Origin: Prorocentrum cordatum
Taxonomy: Eukaryota > Sar > Dinophyceae > Prorocentrales > Prorocentraceae
Reading direction: 5' to 3'
NCBI GenBank assembly: GCA_963575745.1
Contig: CAUYUJ010022048.1
Location: 335,001-399,000 of the forward strand
Length of the DNA stretch: 64,000 nt
Made by a program: the position numbers and the translations under genes. Below, in pieces: positions 45,140-55,195 of the stretch (its first letter is position 1; each line of letters starts with the position of its first letter). The notes beneath the pieces were generated by a model. The model did not search any database and was not told the origin of the DNA. It saw only the letters and a list, made by a program, of their open reading frames with translations.

Positions 45140-45633
45140 CCCGCTGCTATTGCCCTCGAGGCGGCCACAAGCGACGTTCTGCTGACACCCAGTGGGGCCC
45201 ACGGATTCACAGCGTCATCTTACCCAACATTGGAGTGCGGATGGTAAAACCGAGGGATCAGCGTGAGGACATACCTTCAGATGTCCTAGCTCTGCAGAAG
45301 ATGTGGGAGACTGCAACATCTGAACGCAGCGCCGCGTGCAGTACCATTGATGATGGCATTGACGATGCCGCTTGTGGACTTTGCAGGACGAGCATCGTTG
45401 ACTTAGAGTCCAGCGAGTTAGGCACCTTGTATAAGTGTAGCATCTGCCAGATGCGGTTGCACCCGAGATGCGGCGCAGCAGTCCGTGTTTTCAGATGCGT
45501 TAGCCGTGATGCTCGATCACGGGATTTCTTTGAGCGTGAGATGCATGAATATGCATCCCTTGGCATGGCGCTGCCTGCGTTTTTCAAAACTTCGGCGCGC
45601 GCTGCGTGCGCGTGCGCTCTTGGGGCCGATTAA
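45140..45633 (+). CDS. transposase-like protein, C-terminal zinc-finger exon
   Basis: The last coding block ends at TAA 45,631-45,633. The sequence before about 45,195 reads best as AIALEAATSDVLLTPSGAHG in one frame, and afterwards as WGPRIHSVILPNIGVRMVKP in the next, suggesting another frameshift. A Cys/His cluster follows: CGLC, about 18 residues, CSICQMRLHPRC. This C-x2-C...C-x2-C-x4-H-x2-C pattern resembles a PHD/RING-type zinc finger, likely for chromatin or nucleic-acid contact by analogy. It closes the gene that begins at 38.5 kb. Confidence 0.55.
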
Positions 45634-45749
45634 ATTATTAGAGCCCTGAGAGCCTGGGCGGCGCCTGGCGCCTGGCGCCGGCGCGACGACTGACGCGACG
45701 ACGAATATCGATAATAGACGAAGACGACGACGACTTGGGATGTCCTGTT

Positions 45750-46060
45750 GTTGTTGTCGTTCAGAGATGCTCAGAGGCGCGCGCGCGAATGCGCCGCGCA
45801 AGCTTGTCTCGACAGTGATACCGAGAAGGTGAGCAGTTGTCACATGTTGAGACTTAGACGAGATGATTCACTTGACCTTGTTTTGACTTGTAACGTTTTT
45901 GTTACTGTTGGTGCATCGCTGAGAGTGCTAATAAGCATGTTCTTCCGTTATCCGTCTGCAGTCGAACGCGCGCCACCATGCATGGCCCCTTTGTGTAACG
46001 AAGTAGCTAAAACCAGGTGCTTGCATTTGCATTGAGCTAGCGTTGCCCTCAGCAGAGGTT
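45750..46060 (+). CDS. small exon candidate upstream of an unknown gene
   Basis: A short frame reads FRDAQRRARECAAQACLDSD and TEK before GTGAGC at about 45,828, a good GT donor. Beyond it the reading loses coding character. It could be the first exon of the gene continued at 46,530, though this is not proven. Confidence 0.35.
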
Positions 46061-46529
46061 CTCATGTGGTTCCTAAGTCGAAATGCATCCACTCGCCCGC
46101 GGCCCGTGGCCCATGGGAATTCTTGGGTCTCCTCCTCGCGTTCTCGCAATCATCCCGTGTCCTTCTCCTTGGCGCCCTTTTCCTTCTCCTCCCCCCCCCC
46201 CTCCCTAGTCCTCCACCCCCCCCCCCTGTCCCAGAGTCGGGGCGTCGCATGGGGCGACGGAGTCCTGCACGGCCAGCTCTTCGGCCATGGCAGGGCCCCG
46301 GCCAGCTCGAACTCCTCGCCCGGCCCTGGGCGATGGGGCCGGGGAGGGCAAGGGGGCGGAAGCGCGACGTGCATGCTTGAATCACACCAGCTGAACTGAG
46401 GGCCCCTGGGCGAACGCACAAGACCTCACGCATCATGGGCCCATCATGGGGCCAGGGCCCCGGTCCATCCTCCCGCCTCCCCACCGTTGAGCTTTGGCCC
46501 AGGCAGGACTTGCTTCTCTTTTCTCGTTG

Positions 46530-46900
46530 CAGTCAGAGCTGACAGCACGAGCAGAGCAGAGAATGAGCATCCTCAGTGGTCTCTCAAAATCCCCGCGGTG
46601 CGCTTCGGAGATTGATACTATTGCCCAGAATGAACGAGATGAGCCACGACGCCGTCGCTCCTTCCGCTCCAGGCCCCCTCGCCCGTGCCGTCTTAGCCTT
46701 GACCCATCTGGGTCTGGCGAGTTGACGCCAACAGAGCGCGCCGCTGACTTGCCCACCGAGAACGCGCGCATGCACCTGGGGCCCCGGCAGACAATGAGAG
46801 TCGACCCCGCATGGGATGATTGCATAATGAAGCGCCTGGACTCTCGCCGCATGAAGCACCGCGAGCTTGGGATGCCCCACGTGACCCACAAGATCTGCCA
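46530..46900 (+). CDS. exon of an unknown basic protein
   Basis: After TTTCTCGTTGCAG (a good acceptor) the frame reads SELTARAEQRMSILSGLSKS, IDTIAQNERDEPRRRRSFRS, AADLPTENARMHLGPRQTMR and DPAWDDCIMKRLDSRRMKHR. It ends MPHVTHKICQ before GTACGC at about 46,901. Both edges look like real splice sites. Arg-rich; no family recognised. A (CCT)n polypyrimidine intron follows. Confidence 0.5.
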
Positions 46901-47199
46901 GGTACGCGATGTGCTGACGCGCTCACTGTGCGGCGCCTGGACGAGGGAGGCACGCGCAAAGCTGCTCTGGGAGGGGCCTCCTCCTCCTCCTCCTCCTCCT
47001 CCTCCTCCTCCTCTTCTTGTCCTTCTTCTCCCCCCCCCTCCCCCTCCCCCCCTCCCTCTCCTGCTCCTCCTTCACCTTTCTCCCGCTCCCTCGCCCTCTG
47101 CCCGCCGCCCACCGCTCCGCCCCCCCCCCTCCGCCCTCTCCCCCGCCCTCGCCCTCGCCCATCTCCCCCCTCCGCGCGCGCGCTCTTGCGCGCGGGCAG

Positions 47200-47669
47200 G
47201 AGTGCAAGTATGAGCGGAACGCGTACCGCTTGCTGCGCCTGACTCGCCTGGCCAACGGCTTGTTCCCGAGGCGCGACGGCCGCTTCGAGCAGCCGCAGGA
47301 CAGGCGCATTACCAGGGTCGACGTCGACGTCGAAGACTGTGACCCGGACGACCCGAACAAGAGTGACATCGACACCGACGGCAACGGCCCTGGCCCGGGC
47401 GACTTCGAGGGGCCCAAGGATCACATGGATAAGGATGCCGAGGAGGAGGGTGACTCGATCTACACGTGGAATTCGAGCTTCGTCGGACTCGTTCGGCCCG
47501 GACTCCGATTTCGAAGTTCCCCACCCAGAAGCGGGCCCCTCCACCGGCCCCCGGTCCCCTGACAGGGCCCCTGGGGCCGCGAGCGCCTGGGCCCACTGAG
47601 CCAGACTCGCCAGCGACTTTGGCTTTGGACTGGAAGTCGGAGTCGGTCAGCTACTCTGAGGTCGACTAG
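47200..47669 (+). CDS. exon of an unknown acidic protein
   Basis: After CT-rich DNA and GCGCGGGCAG, the frame reads ECKYERNAYRLLRLTRLANG, GRFEQPQDRRITRVDVDVED, DPDDPNKSDIDTDGNGPGPG and MDKDAEEEGDSIYTWNSSFV. Near 47,480 the coding character moves to another frame (FGPDSDFEVPHPEAGPS). A third frame near the end reads ATLALDWKSESVSYSEVD, with a TAG at 47,667-47,669. Either short introns or frameshifts lie here. Probably the same gene as the exon at 46,530. Confidence 0.45.
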
Positions 47670-48029
47670 CGAGCTCCGAGCATCGGCGAGGGCTGATTGT
47701 AGTAGGAGAGTAGGGTGAGTGGAGAGATCGGCCGACAGCACACGAAGAGCCGCTAGCGAAGTCGGCCGGCCCCCTCGTTGCCATTGCCGCCCCGCCGCTT
47801 GGACGCGCCGCTGAAGGCACCCAGCTCTAGCGGCTGGGGTCGCGGCGAGGCAGCGTGGCAGCGATGGCAAAGGAGGCGTCGGTCGAGTTCGTTAGCGATG
47901 GCTCGAGGCACGCCTGGTTTTCACTAGGCTGAGCAAGCCAGGCATTGGGGTTAGTCTGCACTGCTCATGTTCGATGTGTTCTGTATGCTGTAGATATGGT
48001 TGTGTCTCTCTTTCTCTCTCGCTCCGGCA

Positions 48030-48240
48030 CCCCCAACTCGGACGCGAACTTGCGCACTCACTCTCAGCTCAACTCTTGCTCAACGTTTTTTGAAGCCATT
48101 GGCTTGCCGCGCCCGACTGGCACGAGCCTTGCCCAGTACAGCGGGCGATGGGCGATGGTTCGCGTCGCCGGGGCCGAGACAACGATGACGTTTCAGTATG
48201 CGCAACATTCCCAAGATGAGTCGGCCTACCTCGGGCCTAC
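48030..48240 (+). CDS. isolated exon candidate
   Basis: A non-repetitive frame reads ANLRTHSQLNSCSTFFEAIG, PRPTGTSLAQYSGRWAMVRV and TMTFQYAQHSQDESAYLGP. It lies between CT-rich stretches that could be introns. No family recognised; which gene it joins is unknown. Confidence 0.35.
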
Positions 48241-48559
48241 CTCTACTGTCCTCTCCCCTGCAATATCATTCCCTTCTCTGCCTCTCTCCCCCCTCGAGCT
48301 TGGCCACCACCTCTTGTCAGCGTTCATCCGATCAGCTTCGACTCCCATGAGCGAGAGCCGACAACAAAGGCGAAGGCACTCTAACGCCCCATGGATGGGG
48401 TTGGAGTCCAAGAACGAAGAGGAGAAAGAGGAAAATGAGGGGGGCAATGAGGAGGAGGAGGGGAAGGAAAAAGGCGAGGGAACGGGTGAGGGAGGGAGGA
48501 GGTGCAGGGAGGTGAGCTAGCACGCCTCACAACGCAAGATGTCTCCTCCTCCACTTTCC

Positions 48560-49805
48560 ATAGAGGGAGCGAATGACATACTCGTTACAATGATGTTTAT
48601 ACGAGTTAGTAAGTTATTTATACGTTACAGCGCGCGTGCTTGAATGGCATTCGAGGGTGCACAGTGGCGTCCATATGTGTTGGTTTGGTTAGTGTCGTTT
48701 ACAATGAGAAGCACCAGAGGCAGTGCAATACGATAGGAAAGAGATCACGCACATTACAATCTCATTATATTCTGATATCTCGTATCGACAAAACACATTG
48801 TCAACATAGTAAAAACACATTGTTTACAACAAACAAACATATGTATAAACAGCCAGACGGCTACATGACCATTGAAACACTTGAGAAATCCATTCAACTT
48901 ATATATAAAAACATAGAAGAACATCAAACATTAATCATTTCATACCTAACACATATTTTTTTTTTAAAAAAAAAAAAAAAAAAAAAATAAGCACTTTCTT
49001 TTGAAGAATCACATAGAAATCATTTGTTTTTGATGAAAAATTAAAAAAAATCTTCGAGAAAGTAATAAATATTTAAAGGATTTATCAAACAAACAAATGA
49101 AATATATGAAAATACGTTAGTTTTTTTTTTTTCCAAACATAATTGAATTTTCATTACCATGTAACACGCATCTGACATACAATTGAATGCATTTGCGCGA
49201 CCCAAGGACTACGCTCAAGGTCCCTTGAATGACCACGTGTGGCCGTTCAAGGGCACTTGAATGCTCGCAAGGCCGTTCAAAGGCCCTTGAATGGCTCCCG
49301 CGGGTCGTTCAAGGGCCCTTGAATGGCTCCCAGGGGCCATTCAAGGGCCTTCGAATGGCTCCCGGAGCCGTTCAAGGGCCCTTGAATGGCTCCCGGGGGC
49401 CGTTCAAGGGCCCTTGAATGACTCCCGGGGGGGCGTTCAAGGGCCTTTGAACGCCCCCCGGGGTCGTTCAAGGGCCCTTGAACGGCTCCCAGGGGCCATG
49501 CAAGGACCCTTGACCGCCACCCGGAGCCGTTCAAGGGCCCTCGAATGGCTCCCGGGGGCCGTTCAAGGGCCCTTGAAAGCCTCCCGGGCGGCGCTCACGG
49601 GCTCTTGAACGGCCCCCGGGCGCCATTCAAGGACCCTTGAACGGCCCCGGGGGGCGTTCAAGGGCCCTTGAACGACCCCTGGGAGCCACTCAAGGGCCCT
49701 TGAACGGCCCTGGGGGCATTCAAGGCCTCTTGAACGGCCTCACGTGGTCATCCAATGGCACTTGAGCGTGCTCCCTGGGTCGCGCAAGTGCGTTCGATTA
49801 TATGG

Positions 49806-49843
<38 letters not shown>

Positions 49844-50600
49844 CACGTTATTCTTCAGAGAAAATCATATATATATGTATTAAAAATAGATGTCCTTTCT
49901 TCTTTAAAAGAAAACCGATTGGAAAATCACATGTTTTCTTTATTTGTTTTAAATAATTTATCATTGGGAACACACATGTTTACATTGCTTTTTTAATAAA
50001 ACAAAAACAATATTTTTGTTTTCAAAAAAGTGTTTCAATTGATTATTTTAGTGTTTTCATTTTTTGGTCAATTTCTGATACATGACTTAACATATTTATG
50101 GTTTTTGAATATATGTATGTTGATGTCCATTGTTTTCTACGACATGATGTATGTGAATTGTATTGTTTTTCTTCTGATATTATTATTTGCCATTATTATA
50201 TATGTATATAGGTATATGAATGTCCCATCTTGTCTTCAACACCTTTATTGACCATGTCAATGCAGATCGTTAATTATTTTCCATATAATTCATTATAACT
50301 ATATAGTATGTCAATGTTTGTTTCCACTATGGTCTTCGTTTTCATGTTATCATATCTTGGAGCACATGCGCTTGAATGGTATTCAAGGGCGTTTGTATGC
50401 CTGGGTCCGTGGCAACACATTAATTCAGTACCATATTCCTTTATGTGTGGGGTCCGTGGCTCAGATGTACCTTTGCATGTACGTGTGTATATATGTGTAC
50501 ACATACGTGCTGAGGAGGGGGGACGCAACGACATGGTGAACCACGTGGCCCCATGCACGCACGCGCGCACACGCGTTTGACAGTCCTTGCTAGCCAGCCT
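48560..50600. other. AT-rich island
   Basis: Sharply AT-rich DNA in an otherwise GC-rich window, split in two by the palindromic satellite at 49,205-49,795. It holds a T10A22 run at 48,956-48,987, a (TA)n run at about 49,808-49,842 and several A/T homopolymers. Near both edges a single satellite-like palindrome occurs: GCTTGAATGGCATTCGAGGG at about 48,639 and GCTTGAATGGTATTCAAGGG at about 50,373. Short open frames are present but none looks coding. Confidence 0.8.
49205..49795. repeat. 18-copy, 32-bp palindromic satellite
   Basis: I count 18 units of 30-33 bp. The consensus core is the perfect 16-bp palindrome TTCAAGGGCCCTTGAA, joined by a GC-rich linker close to TGGCTCCCGGGGGCCG that is itself partly palindromic. 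Outer units are the most diverged. Alternate frames stay open only because of the period. Confidence 0.95.
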
Positions 50601-50730
50601 GTGCTCAGACCAAATGAGACATACATTGACTGACTATCATGGGAAAGCCTGATCCTGCTTCTGATGGCTTTGTTGCACCCATCAGCGATGGCAAGCAACG
50701 GGGCTTCTTGATGTCGCGGGAGTGCGCGCA

Positions 50731-51120
50731 GGACAGGACATATCAAACACCTCCACTCAGCTGCGATCTTTGCCTTCGAAATGTTTGTTGGTTTTCAAAG
50801 CGCCAAGCGGGTTCGACACGACGCATAGCATAGGGCTTCGGGTTATGTTCCCCCAGGACGCCCTCACAGGATATTCGAGGTGGTTCCTGCAGAGGATGAA
50901 CTGCAGAGTTCTTTCGGCTGGCGAATGTACTTACTTGTTTGAAGATATTAGCAACGATGCGTCCAGCAGTTCAGCTTTCCATGACAATCAAGTTGCTCGC
51001 GCAGTCGGCATATTAAAGTTTGATGAGAACGAGTCGATTGATTTGTCGAAGTTCGAGCAAACCTTCGAGAAGCACAGGGCGACGTCTTTCCCAGAGAATA
51101 CTCCAGTGATCGCTTGGAAG
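50731..51120 (+). CDS. upstream exon, possibly of the methyltransferase gene
   Basis: After CCTCCACTCAG the frame reads LRSLPSKCLLVFKAPSGFDT, LRVMFPQDALTGYSRWFLQR, AGECTYLFEDISND, VARAVGILKFDENESIDLSK and ENTPVIAWK. It then enters a CT-rich tract and purine-rich DNA, so the exon likely ends near 51,115. No domain recognised. It precedes the methyltransferase-like ORF by about 240 bp in the same strand and frame. Confidence 0.45.
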
Positions 51121-51351
51121 TTTTCATCTTGTCTGGCCCTTCCCCTTCAAGACCGCTCCCTCGTCCGCATTCATGCCGGGGCGCCGCGAGCGGGGGGCAA
51201 GAATGATGATTGATGGGGAATGATGAGGAAAAATACAAATGGGGAGGGGGGAGGGGAGGGGGGAGGATGAGAAGGATGAGGCCCCCGCCCCATCATTCCT
51301 TAAGTTCCCTCCTCCGGAGGAGGAGGGGGGGCGGGAGAGAGAGGGGGGGTT

Positions 51352-53568
51352 ATGCTTTCGCAGCGCAGGAGGCAACCGTGGACTCTATTCACCAAGCACG
51401 ATATCGTCGAAAAGGCGATCAAGCAAAGCAGATTATATTTTGCTGTGGCGTCTGCTGCATCTCGCAGTGGGAACTCTGATGGATGGGGCGAGGGCTGCAG
51501 CTCTTCGGTCGCTGGCTCTGCTCAGCCTGGGAACGCTTGCCCAGACAGCCCGCTGGCGCCAGCAGCGGCAGCCCAGCCCAGGCCGGCGACGCCGGCCCCC
51601 CCAGGCCCAGGCCCAGCATCGGCAGCATCGCCGACGCGTGCGCCAGAGAGCCCATCAGCCACAGCAGCGCCAGCCACAGCCATTACAGGGGAGCCGGCGC
51701 CGACTGTTCCACAGGACAGCCAGCCCGCGCAGAACGTCGGGCTGGAGCCAACAGTGAATGCCCAGCACCTGGGCACTGAGCCGCTCGGCCTTGAGCTCCC
51801 TGAGCCTGTCGCCGAGCCAGTGGCGCTGGTGCCGTGCTTCCCAGGTGCCCCAGATGCCCCAGAGGCGGCGGCAGCCTTTCCAGACGCGGCGGCGATCTTG
51901 CAATGGCAGCCTCTCCAGAATCGCCACGCGAGTGCCATCGTCGACGACATGGGTGATGTCTCAGCCTCTGCGCCGCCTAGCCCCACAGCAGACCCAGCCG
52001 TGCCAGACAGCCCAGCCCCAGCAGCAGCGCTAGCCGCGCCATCGGCGCCAACCTCTCCAGAGCAAGCGGCGGCAGCTCTACTTTCCTCGAGGCGCATGGC
52101 CCCCCGAGCCCACGGGGACAACATGGCGATGTCTGGGGTTGACAGCGCAGCTGACGACGACTTGTTCGAGGAAGCCTTCGCCGACTTCGACGACGGCGCA
52201 GCGCCAGTTGACATGCCGCCGATGGCTAGCGCTGATAGCGCAGCTGGCGCGGATTTGGTTGAGGACACAGCTTCCTTCACTGACGGCGCGGTGTGCACTA
52301 GGAAGAACGCGCTGCCATGGGCGATTGGTGGGCCCAAGAGGCGCAAACTAGAGCGAAGGGTCGTTGAACGGGCCAGGATGCCAAACGAATTGAAGGGCGA
52401 GGGTGGTGGCGGTCCAGTCGCCGCCGCCGCCGACGACGCAGACAGCCCTCCAGGGACCATGGGCGACTCCCCTGCCAGCCTCCAGGGTCTGCTTGACTGG
52501 CCGCAACGAGTTCTGGGCGAAGTAATCAAGCAGTGCCCTTTGCCCATAGCTTCCGTCGTGGATCGGATGCGCACCTTGAGGTACAGCACTTCTTTTTCAG
52601 GCATTGATGCCCCGGGGACAGCGTTGCATGGCCCAGCGCATGCGATGTCCAAACTGGGGCACTCCTGCGAGCATCCGAGGCGCACCAGCGCAGTGGAGAT
52701 TGACACGCATTGTCAGACCGAATTACTAGAGCATCCTGGCGCACCAGAGTGCTTATTTGGAGATATAGTGGGATTCCTCAGCGAGAACATCAATAACAAG
52801 CTCAAAGATCTCAAGTCCAATCGAGCATTGACTTTGGATGATCTCTCCACTGCCCTCTGGCGCGAGACTGGCAAGATCAGCGGGATGCGCAAATGCATTT
52901 GCCACGACGCGCCTAGATGCAGGTTCAAAGTTGGCCGCCTGCACATCGCAGGAACGCCGTGCATCGATTTCTCGCCAATGGGTCTTCGAGCCACCGTCAA
53001 GGGCAAGACGCTCAATATCTTCGTGGCGCGGGTGGCGTTGATGAGGTGTTCAGCCCCGGCGTTGATCATACATGAGAATTCACACCTCTTCAGCGTGGAC
53101 ATATTGCAGGACTCCCTGGGGGGCATGTATATCATTTGCTCGACGATCATTTGCCCTACTAGTCTTGGCTGGCCTGTTCGAAGGCCGCGGCGTTGGACGC
53201 TACTGGCGAGCAAGCAGAAGGTGAACGAGAAGATTTCGACTCTAGACAATGTCATTCAGCTCTTCGGACATCCCCGCAGCTGCACTTGGCGAGCCTTCCT
53301 CGTGGCGACCGACTCGGAGATTCTCCAGGAGTTGCAATGGTCGTGTCGCAGGCCTGGTTCGAGGTGGCGCACGGACACTCCAGGCAATGACTACGTCGTG
53401 AAGGCTGGCGACCACTTGGTATCTCTTATCGAGAGCGAGGTCAAGTTCTTGGAGGAGTGCGCGGAGCTTCCGAATGTGCCTGAGGACGCTGTTGTCAACC
53501 TGACGCAGGACCTCGGACTCTCATCTGTCGTCGTCCTGTCCCCCGGACTCGTTCTGTGTCCAACTTAG
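51352..53568 (+). CDS. cytosine-5 DNA methyltransferase-like protein, main exon
   Basis: A 738-codon frame. The Ala/Pro/Ser-rich N-terminal half (to about residue 290) is low complexity; a KRRKLERRVV basic patch follows near 330-340. The C-terminal half carries C5-methyltransferase motifs in order. Motif I is SFSGIDAPGTA at about 414-424 (SAM binding). An acidic EID follows, near the motif II position. Motif IV is GTPCIDFSP at 534-542, with Cys537 in the catalytic position of PCxxFS. Motif VI is HENS, with Glu575. Motif VIII is GWPVRRPRRW, near 607-615. Motifs IX-X continue in the next exon. Active members transfer a methyl group from SAM to C5 of cytosine in DNA. The TAG at 53,566-53,568 is probably intronic. 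Dinoflagellate retrotransposons with captured methyltransferases are known, so this could be a host gene or part of an element. Confidence 0.82.
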   Translation: MLSQRRRQPWTLFTKHDIVEKAIKQSRLYFAVASAASRSGNSDGWGEGCSSSVAGSAQPGNACPDSPLAPAAAAQPRPATPAPPGPGPASAASPTRAPESPSATAAPATAITGEPAPTVPQDSQPAQNVGLEPTVNAQHLGTEPLGLELPEPVAEPVALVPCFPGAPDAPEAAAAFPDAAAILQWQPLQNRHASAIVDDMGDVSASAPPSPTADPAVPDSPAPAAALAAPSAPTSPEQAAAALLSSRRMAPRAHGDNMAMSGVDSAADDDLFEEAFADFDDGAAPVDMPPMASADSAAGADLVEDTASFTDGAVCTRKNALPWAIGGPKRRKLERRVVERARMPNELKGEGGGGPVAAAADDADSPPGTMGDSPASLQGLLDWPQRVLGEVIKQCPLPIASVVDRMRTLRYSTSFSGIDAPGTALHGPAHAMSKLGHSCEHPRRTSAVEIDTHCQTELLEHPGAPECLFGDIVGFLSENINNKLKDLKSNRALTLDDLSTALWRETGKISGMRKCICHDAPRCRFKVGRLHIAGTPCIDFSPMGLRATVKGKTLNIFVARVALMRCSAPALIIHENSHLFSVDILQDSLGGMYIICSTIICPTSLGWPVRRPRRWTLLASKQKVNEKISTLDNVIQLFGHPRSCTWRAFLVATDSEILQELQWSCRRPGSRWRTDTPGNDYVVKAGDHLVSLIESEVKFLEECAELPNVPEDAVVNLTQDLGLSSVVVLSPGLVLCPT

Positions 53569-53715
53569 AGTTGGGGCCCGTGTTCAACTCAGAGCTTGAT
53601 GGGCCCTCGGGGGAGGGGAGGGGAATGGAGAGGGGGGAGGGGAATAGGCCGTGTCCACCAACTTGGAACCCCGAGCCCCGTGTCAAATTCAGAGTTGGAC
53701 ACTTGGCCCCCGGGG
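53569..53715 (+). other. probable short intron with mirrored GTGTCCAACT ends
   Basis: GTGTCCAACTT at 53,556 and AGAGTTGGACAC ending 53,702 are inverted copies. Two further diverged copies lie inside (GTGTTCAACTCAGAG near 53,580 and GTGTCAAATTCAGAG near 53,681). The 7-mer CCCCCGG occurs on both outer sides (53,540 and 53,707) like a target duplication. Splice sites are not resolved. It interrupts the methyltransferase between motif VIII and motif IX. Confidence 0.5.
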
Positions 53716-54093
53716 ATGGCTCTGGCATTCTTGACGTCCACAGAGGATCCGAACAAGCGAGCGGTGTACAGCACGAGCGAGGTGATGCACACGATCACTT
53801 GCAAGTGCCTTTCTTCTGCCCCCGTGCAGGGGCGGTGGCTTGCGCCCACAGAGCTGTTGCTGCTCCAAGGGTTTCCAGTCGTGGCACTGACGAGGGCGCA
53901 GGGCCCGTTGCCGCCTGAGCCCGAGCCCCCCTTTTGTAGCTTCACGAATCGCGCCGATGTGTCTGGCCAGAATCGCCGGGCCATTATCGAGCAGGCTGGA
54001 AACTCAATGAATGTAAATGTTGCAGGGTGCGTCCTGATGTATGCGCTTGGATGGGCGAGATATGCCGATGTGGCAGGCATTGGGCGAGTGTGA
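53716..54093 (+). CDS. cytosine-5 DNA methyltransferase-like protein, C-terminal exon
   Basis: Same frame phase as the main exon. It reads MALAFLTSTEDPNKRAVYST, SEVMHTITCKCLSS, and then the methyltransferase C-terminal motifs. RWLAPTELLLLQGFPVV corresponds to motif IX (the R...L...E..rLQGFP block). NRRAIIEQAGNSMNVNVAG corresponds to motif X (Q.GNav). The stop is TGA at 54,091-54,093. With the upstream exon this completes the usual motif set, so the catalytic domain appears whole apart from the exact intron joint. Confidence 0.8.
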   Translation: MALAFLTSTEDPNKRAVYSTSEVMHTITCKCLSSAPVQGRWLAPTELLLLQGFPVVALTRAQGPLPPEPEPPFCSFTNRADVSGQNRRAIIEQAGNSMNVNVAGCVLMYALGWARYADVAGIGRV

Positions 54094-54440
54094 GCGCTGT
54101 CGGACAGGACGATCAGCTGTGAGCAATTCTGCGCTTCTTCCTGTGCGCAGCTGTCTGTATGCACTGGCATGTCTGAGCCGTCTCGACAAGGTCGAAGTCG
54201 GGACTTGCGATCGGCCTGGCCTATCCAAGATACACCGGGCATCTTGCATAAGTGCTTCTTGTTGGGCAGGAGTGAACATGTTTCGTCGCGCCTTAAGGCG
54301 GTTGCCCCAGCAGCATAGCATTGCATCCAGTCCTCTCTTCCGACTTTCCTCTTCTTCCGCTTTTGCCCCTCCTCCTCCTCTTCCCTCCCCTGCCCCACCT
54401 GCCCGCCCCCGCTCCGCCTCTGCCTCTCCCGAGGAGGAAA
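54094..54440. other. spacer after the methyltransferase gene
   Basis: Mixed sequence ending in a CT-rich piece at about 54,330-54,430. No gene recognised. Confidence 0.5.
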
Positions 54441-54444
54441 CATT

Positions 54445-54600
54445 GCATAAACATCAACTTTCGGACTTCCGCGCAGATTTCTTGGATCGGCGCTGGACTC
54501 CCTTCCTTGGCGCGCGGGGCGCGCCAGAGGCGGCGCTCCCGGGGCCGCCTAGCGTGGGCCAGTGAAATCCGCGCGGACTTCCGAGTTTATGTTTATGTTG
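54445..54600. mobile_element. complete palindromic MITE-like element
   Basis: This is the clearest copy of the family. The left end CATAAACATCAACTTTCGGA is mirrored at the right by TCCGAGTTTATGTTTATG. The adjoining CTTCCGCGCAGATTTCTTGG is mirrored by AAATCCGCGCGGACTTCCG. The middle (GGCGCGCCAGAGGCGGCGCT) is the reverse complement type of the middle seen at 6.55 and 6.87 kb, so this copy is inverted relative to those. About 155 bp, no ORF. Confidence 0.75.
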
Positions 54601-54845
54601 ATTTTTTGTGTTTGGATCATATTATCCCCCCCTGTCCTGGCCGCGCCCCTGCCCCCCGGCGCCCCTCGGAGCCTCGGGCTTCAGCGGCTTCACGGCCGAC
54701 TCGAACGGGGCCCTGTCGGCCAGCGCCCGGCCCGCCGGGAGCAGGAGGGAGAGGGGGGATAGGATAGAGGAGTGAAGCTAAGAACCACTCCCGCGGGGGA
54801 GGGGGTAATTCCCACCATTTGACAATTCCCCCTTTCTCCCTCTAG

Positions 54846-55195
54846 ATCACCCACGCCGATGATGGGGCCGAGAGCTCCAGCACACCCGCGCCCAATAGGG
54901 GGTCGAGCCGCGCCCGTGCTTGGGGTCTTGTTGAATCAATCACCCACGCCATGTTGGGGTCGAGAGCTCCAGGTCACCACCCACGCCCATGTTGGGGTCG
55001 AGAGCTCCAGATCACCCGCGCTCATGCATGGGTCAAGAGCTCCGGGTCACACACGCCATGTTAGGGGTCGAGAGCTGCAGGTCACCCACGCCCATGTGGG
55101 GTCGAGAGATATCTCCAGATCGCCCGCGCCCATGTTGGAGTCAAAAGAGCTCCAGATCACCCATGCCATATTGGGGTCGAGAGCTCCGGGGCCCC
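54846..55195. repeat. minisatellite of about 43 bp with GAGAGCTCC
   Basis: About eight units share CACCCACGCCCATG, TTGGGGTCGAGAGCTCC and a short linker; unit length varies from about 36 to 55 bp. It ends about 150 bp before the large unknown gene. Confidence 0.85.
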
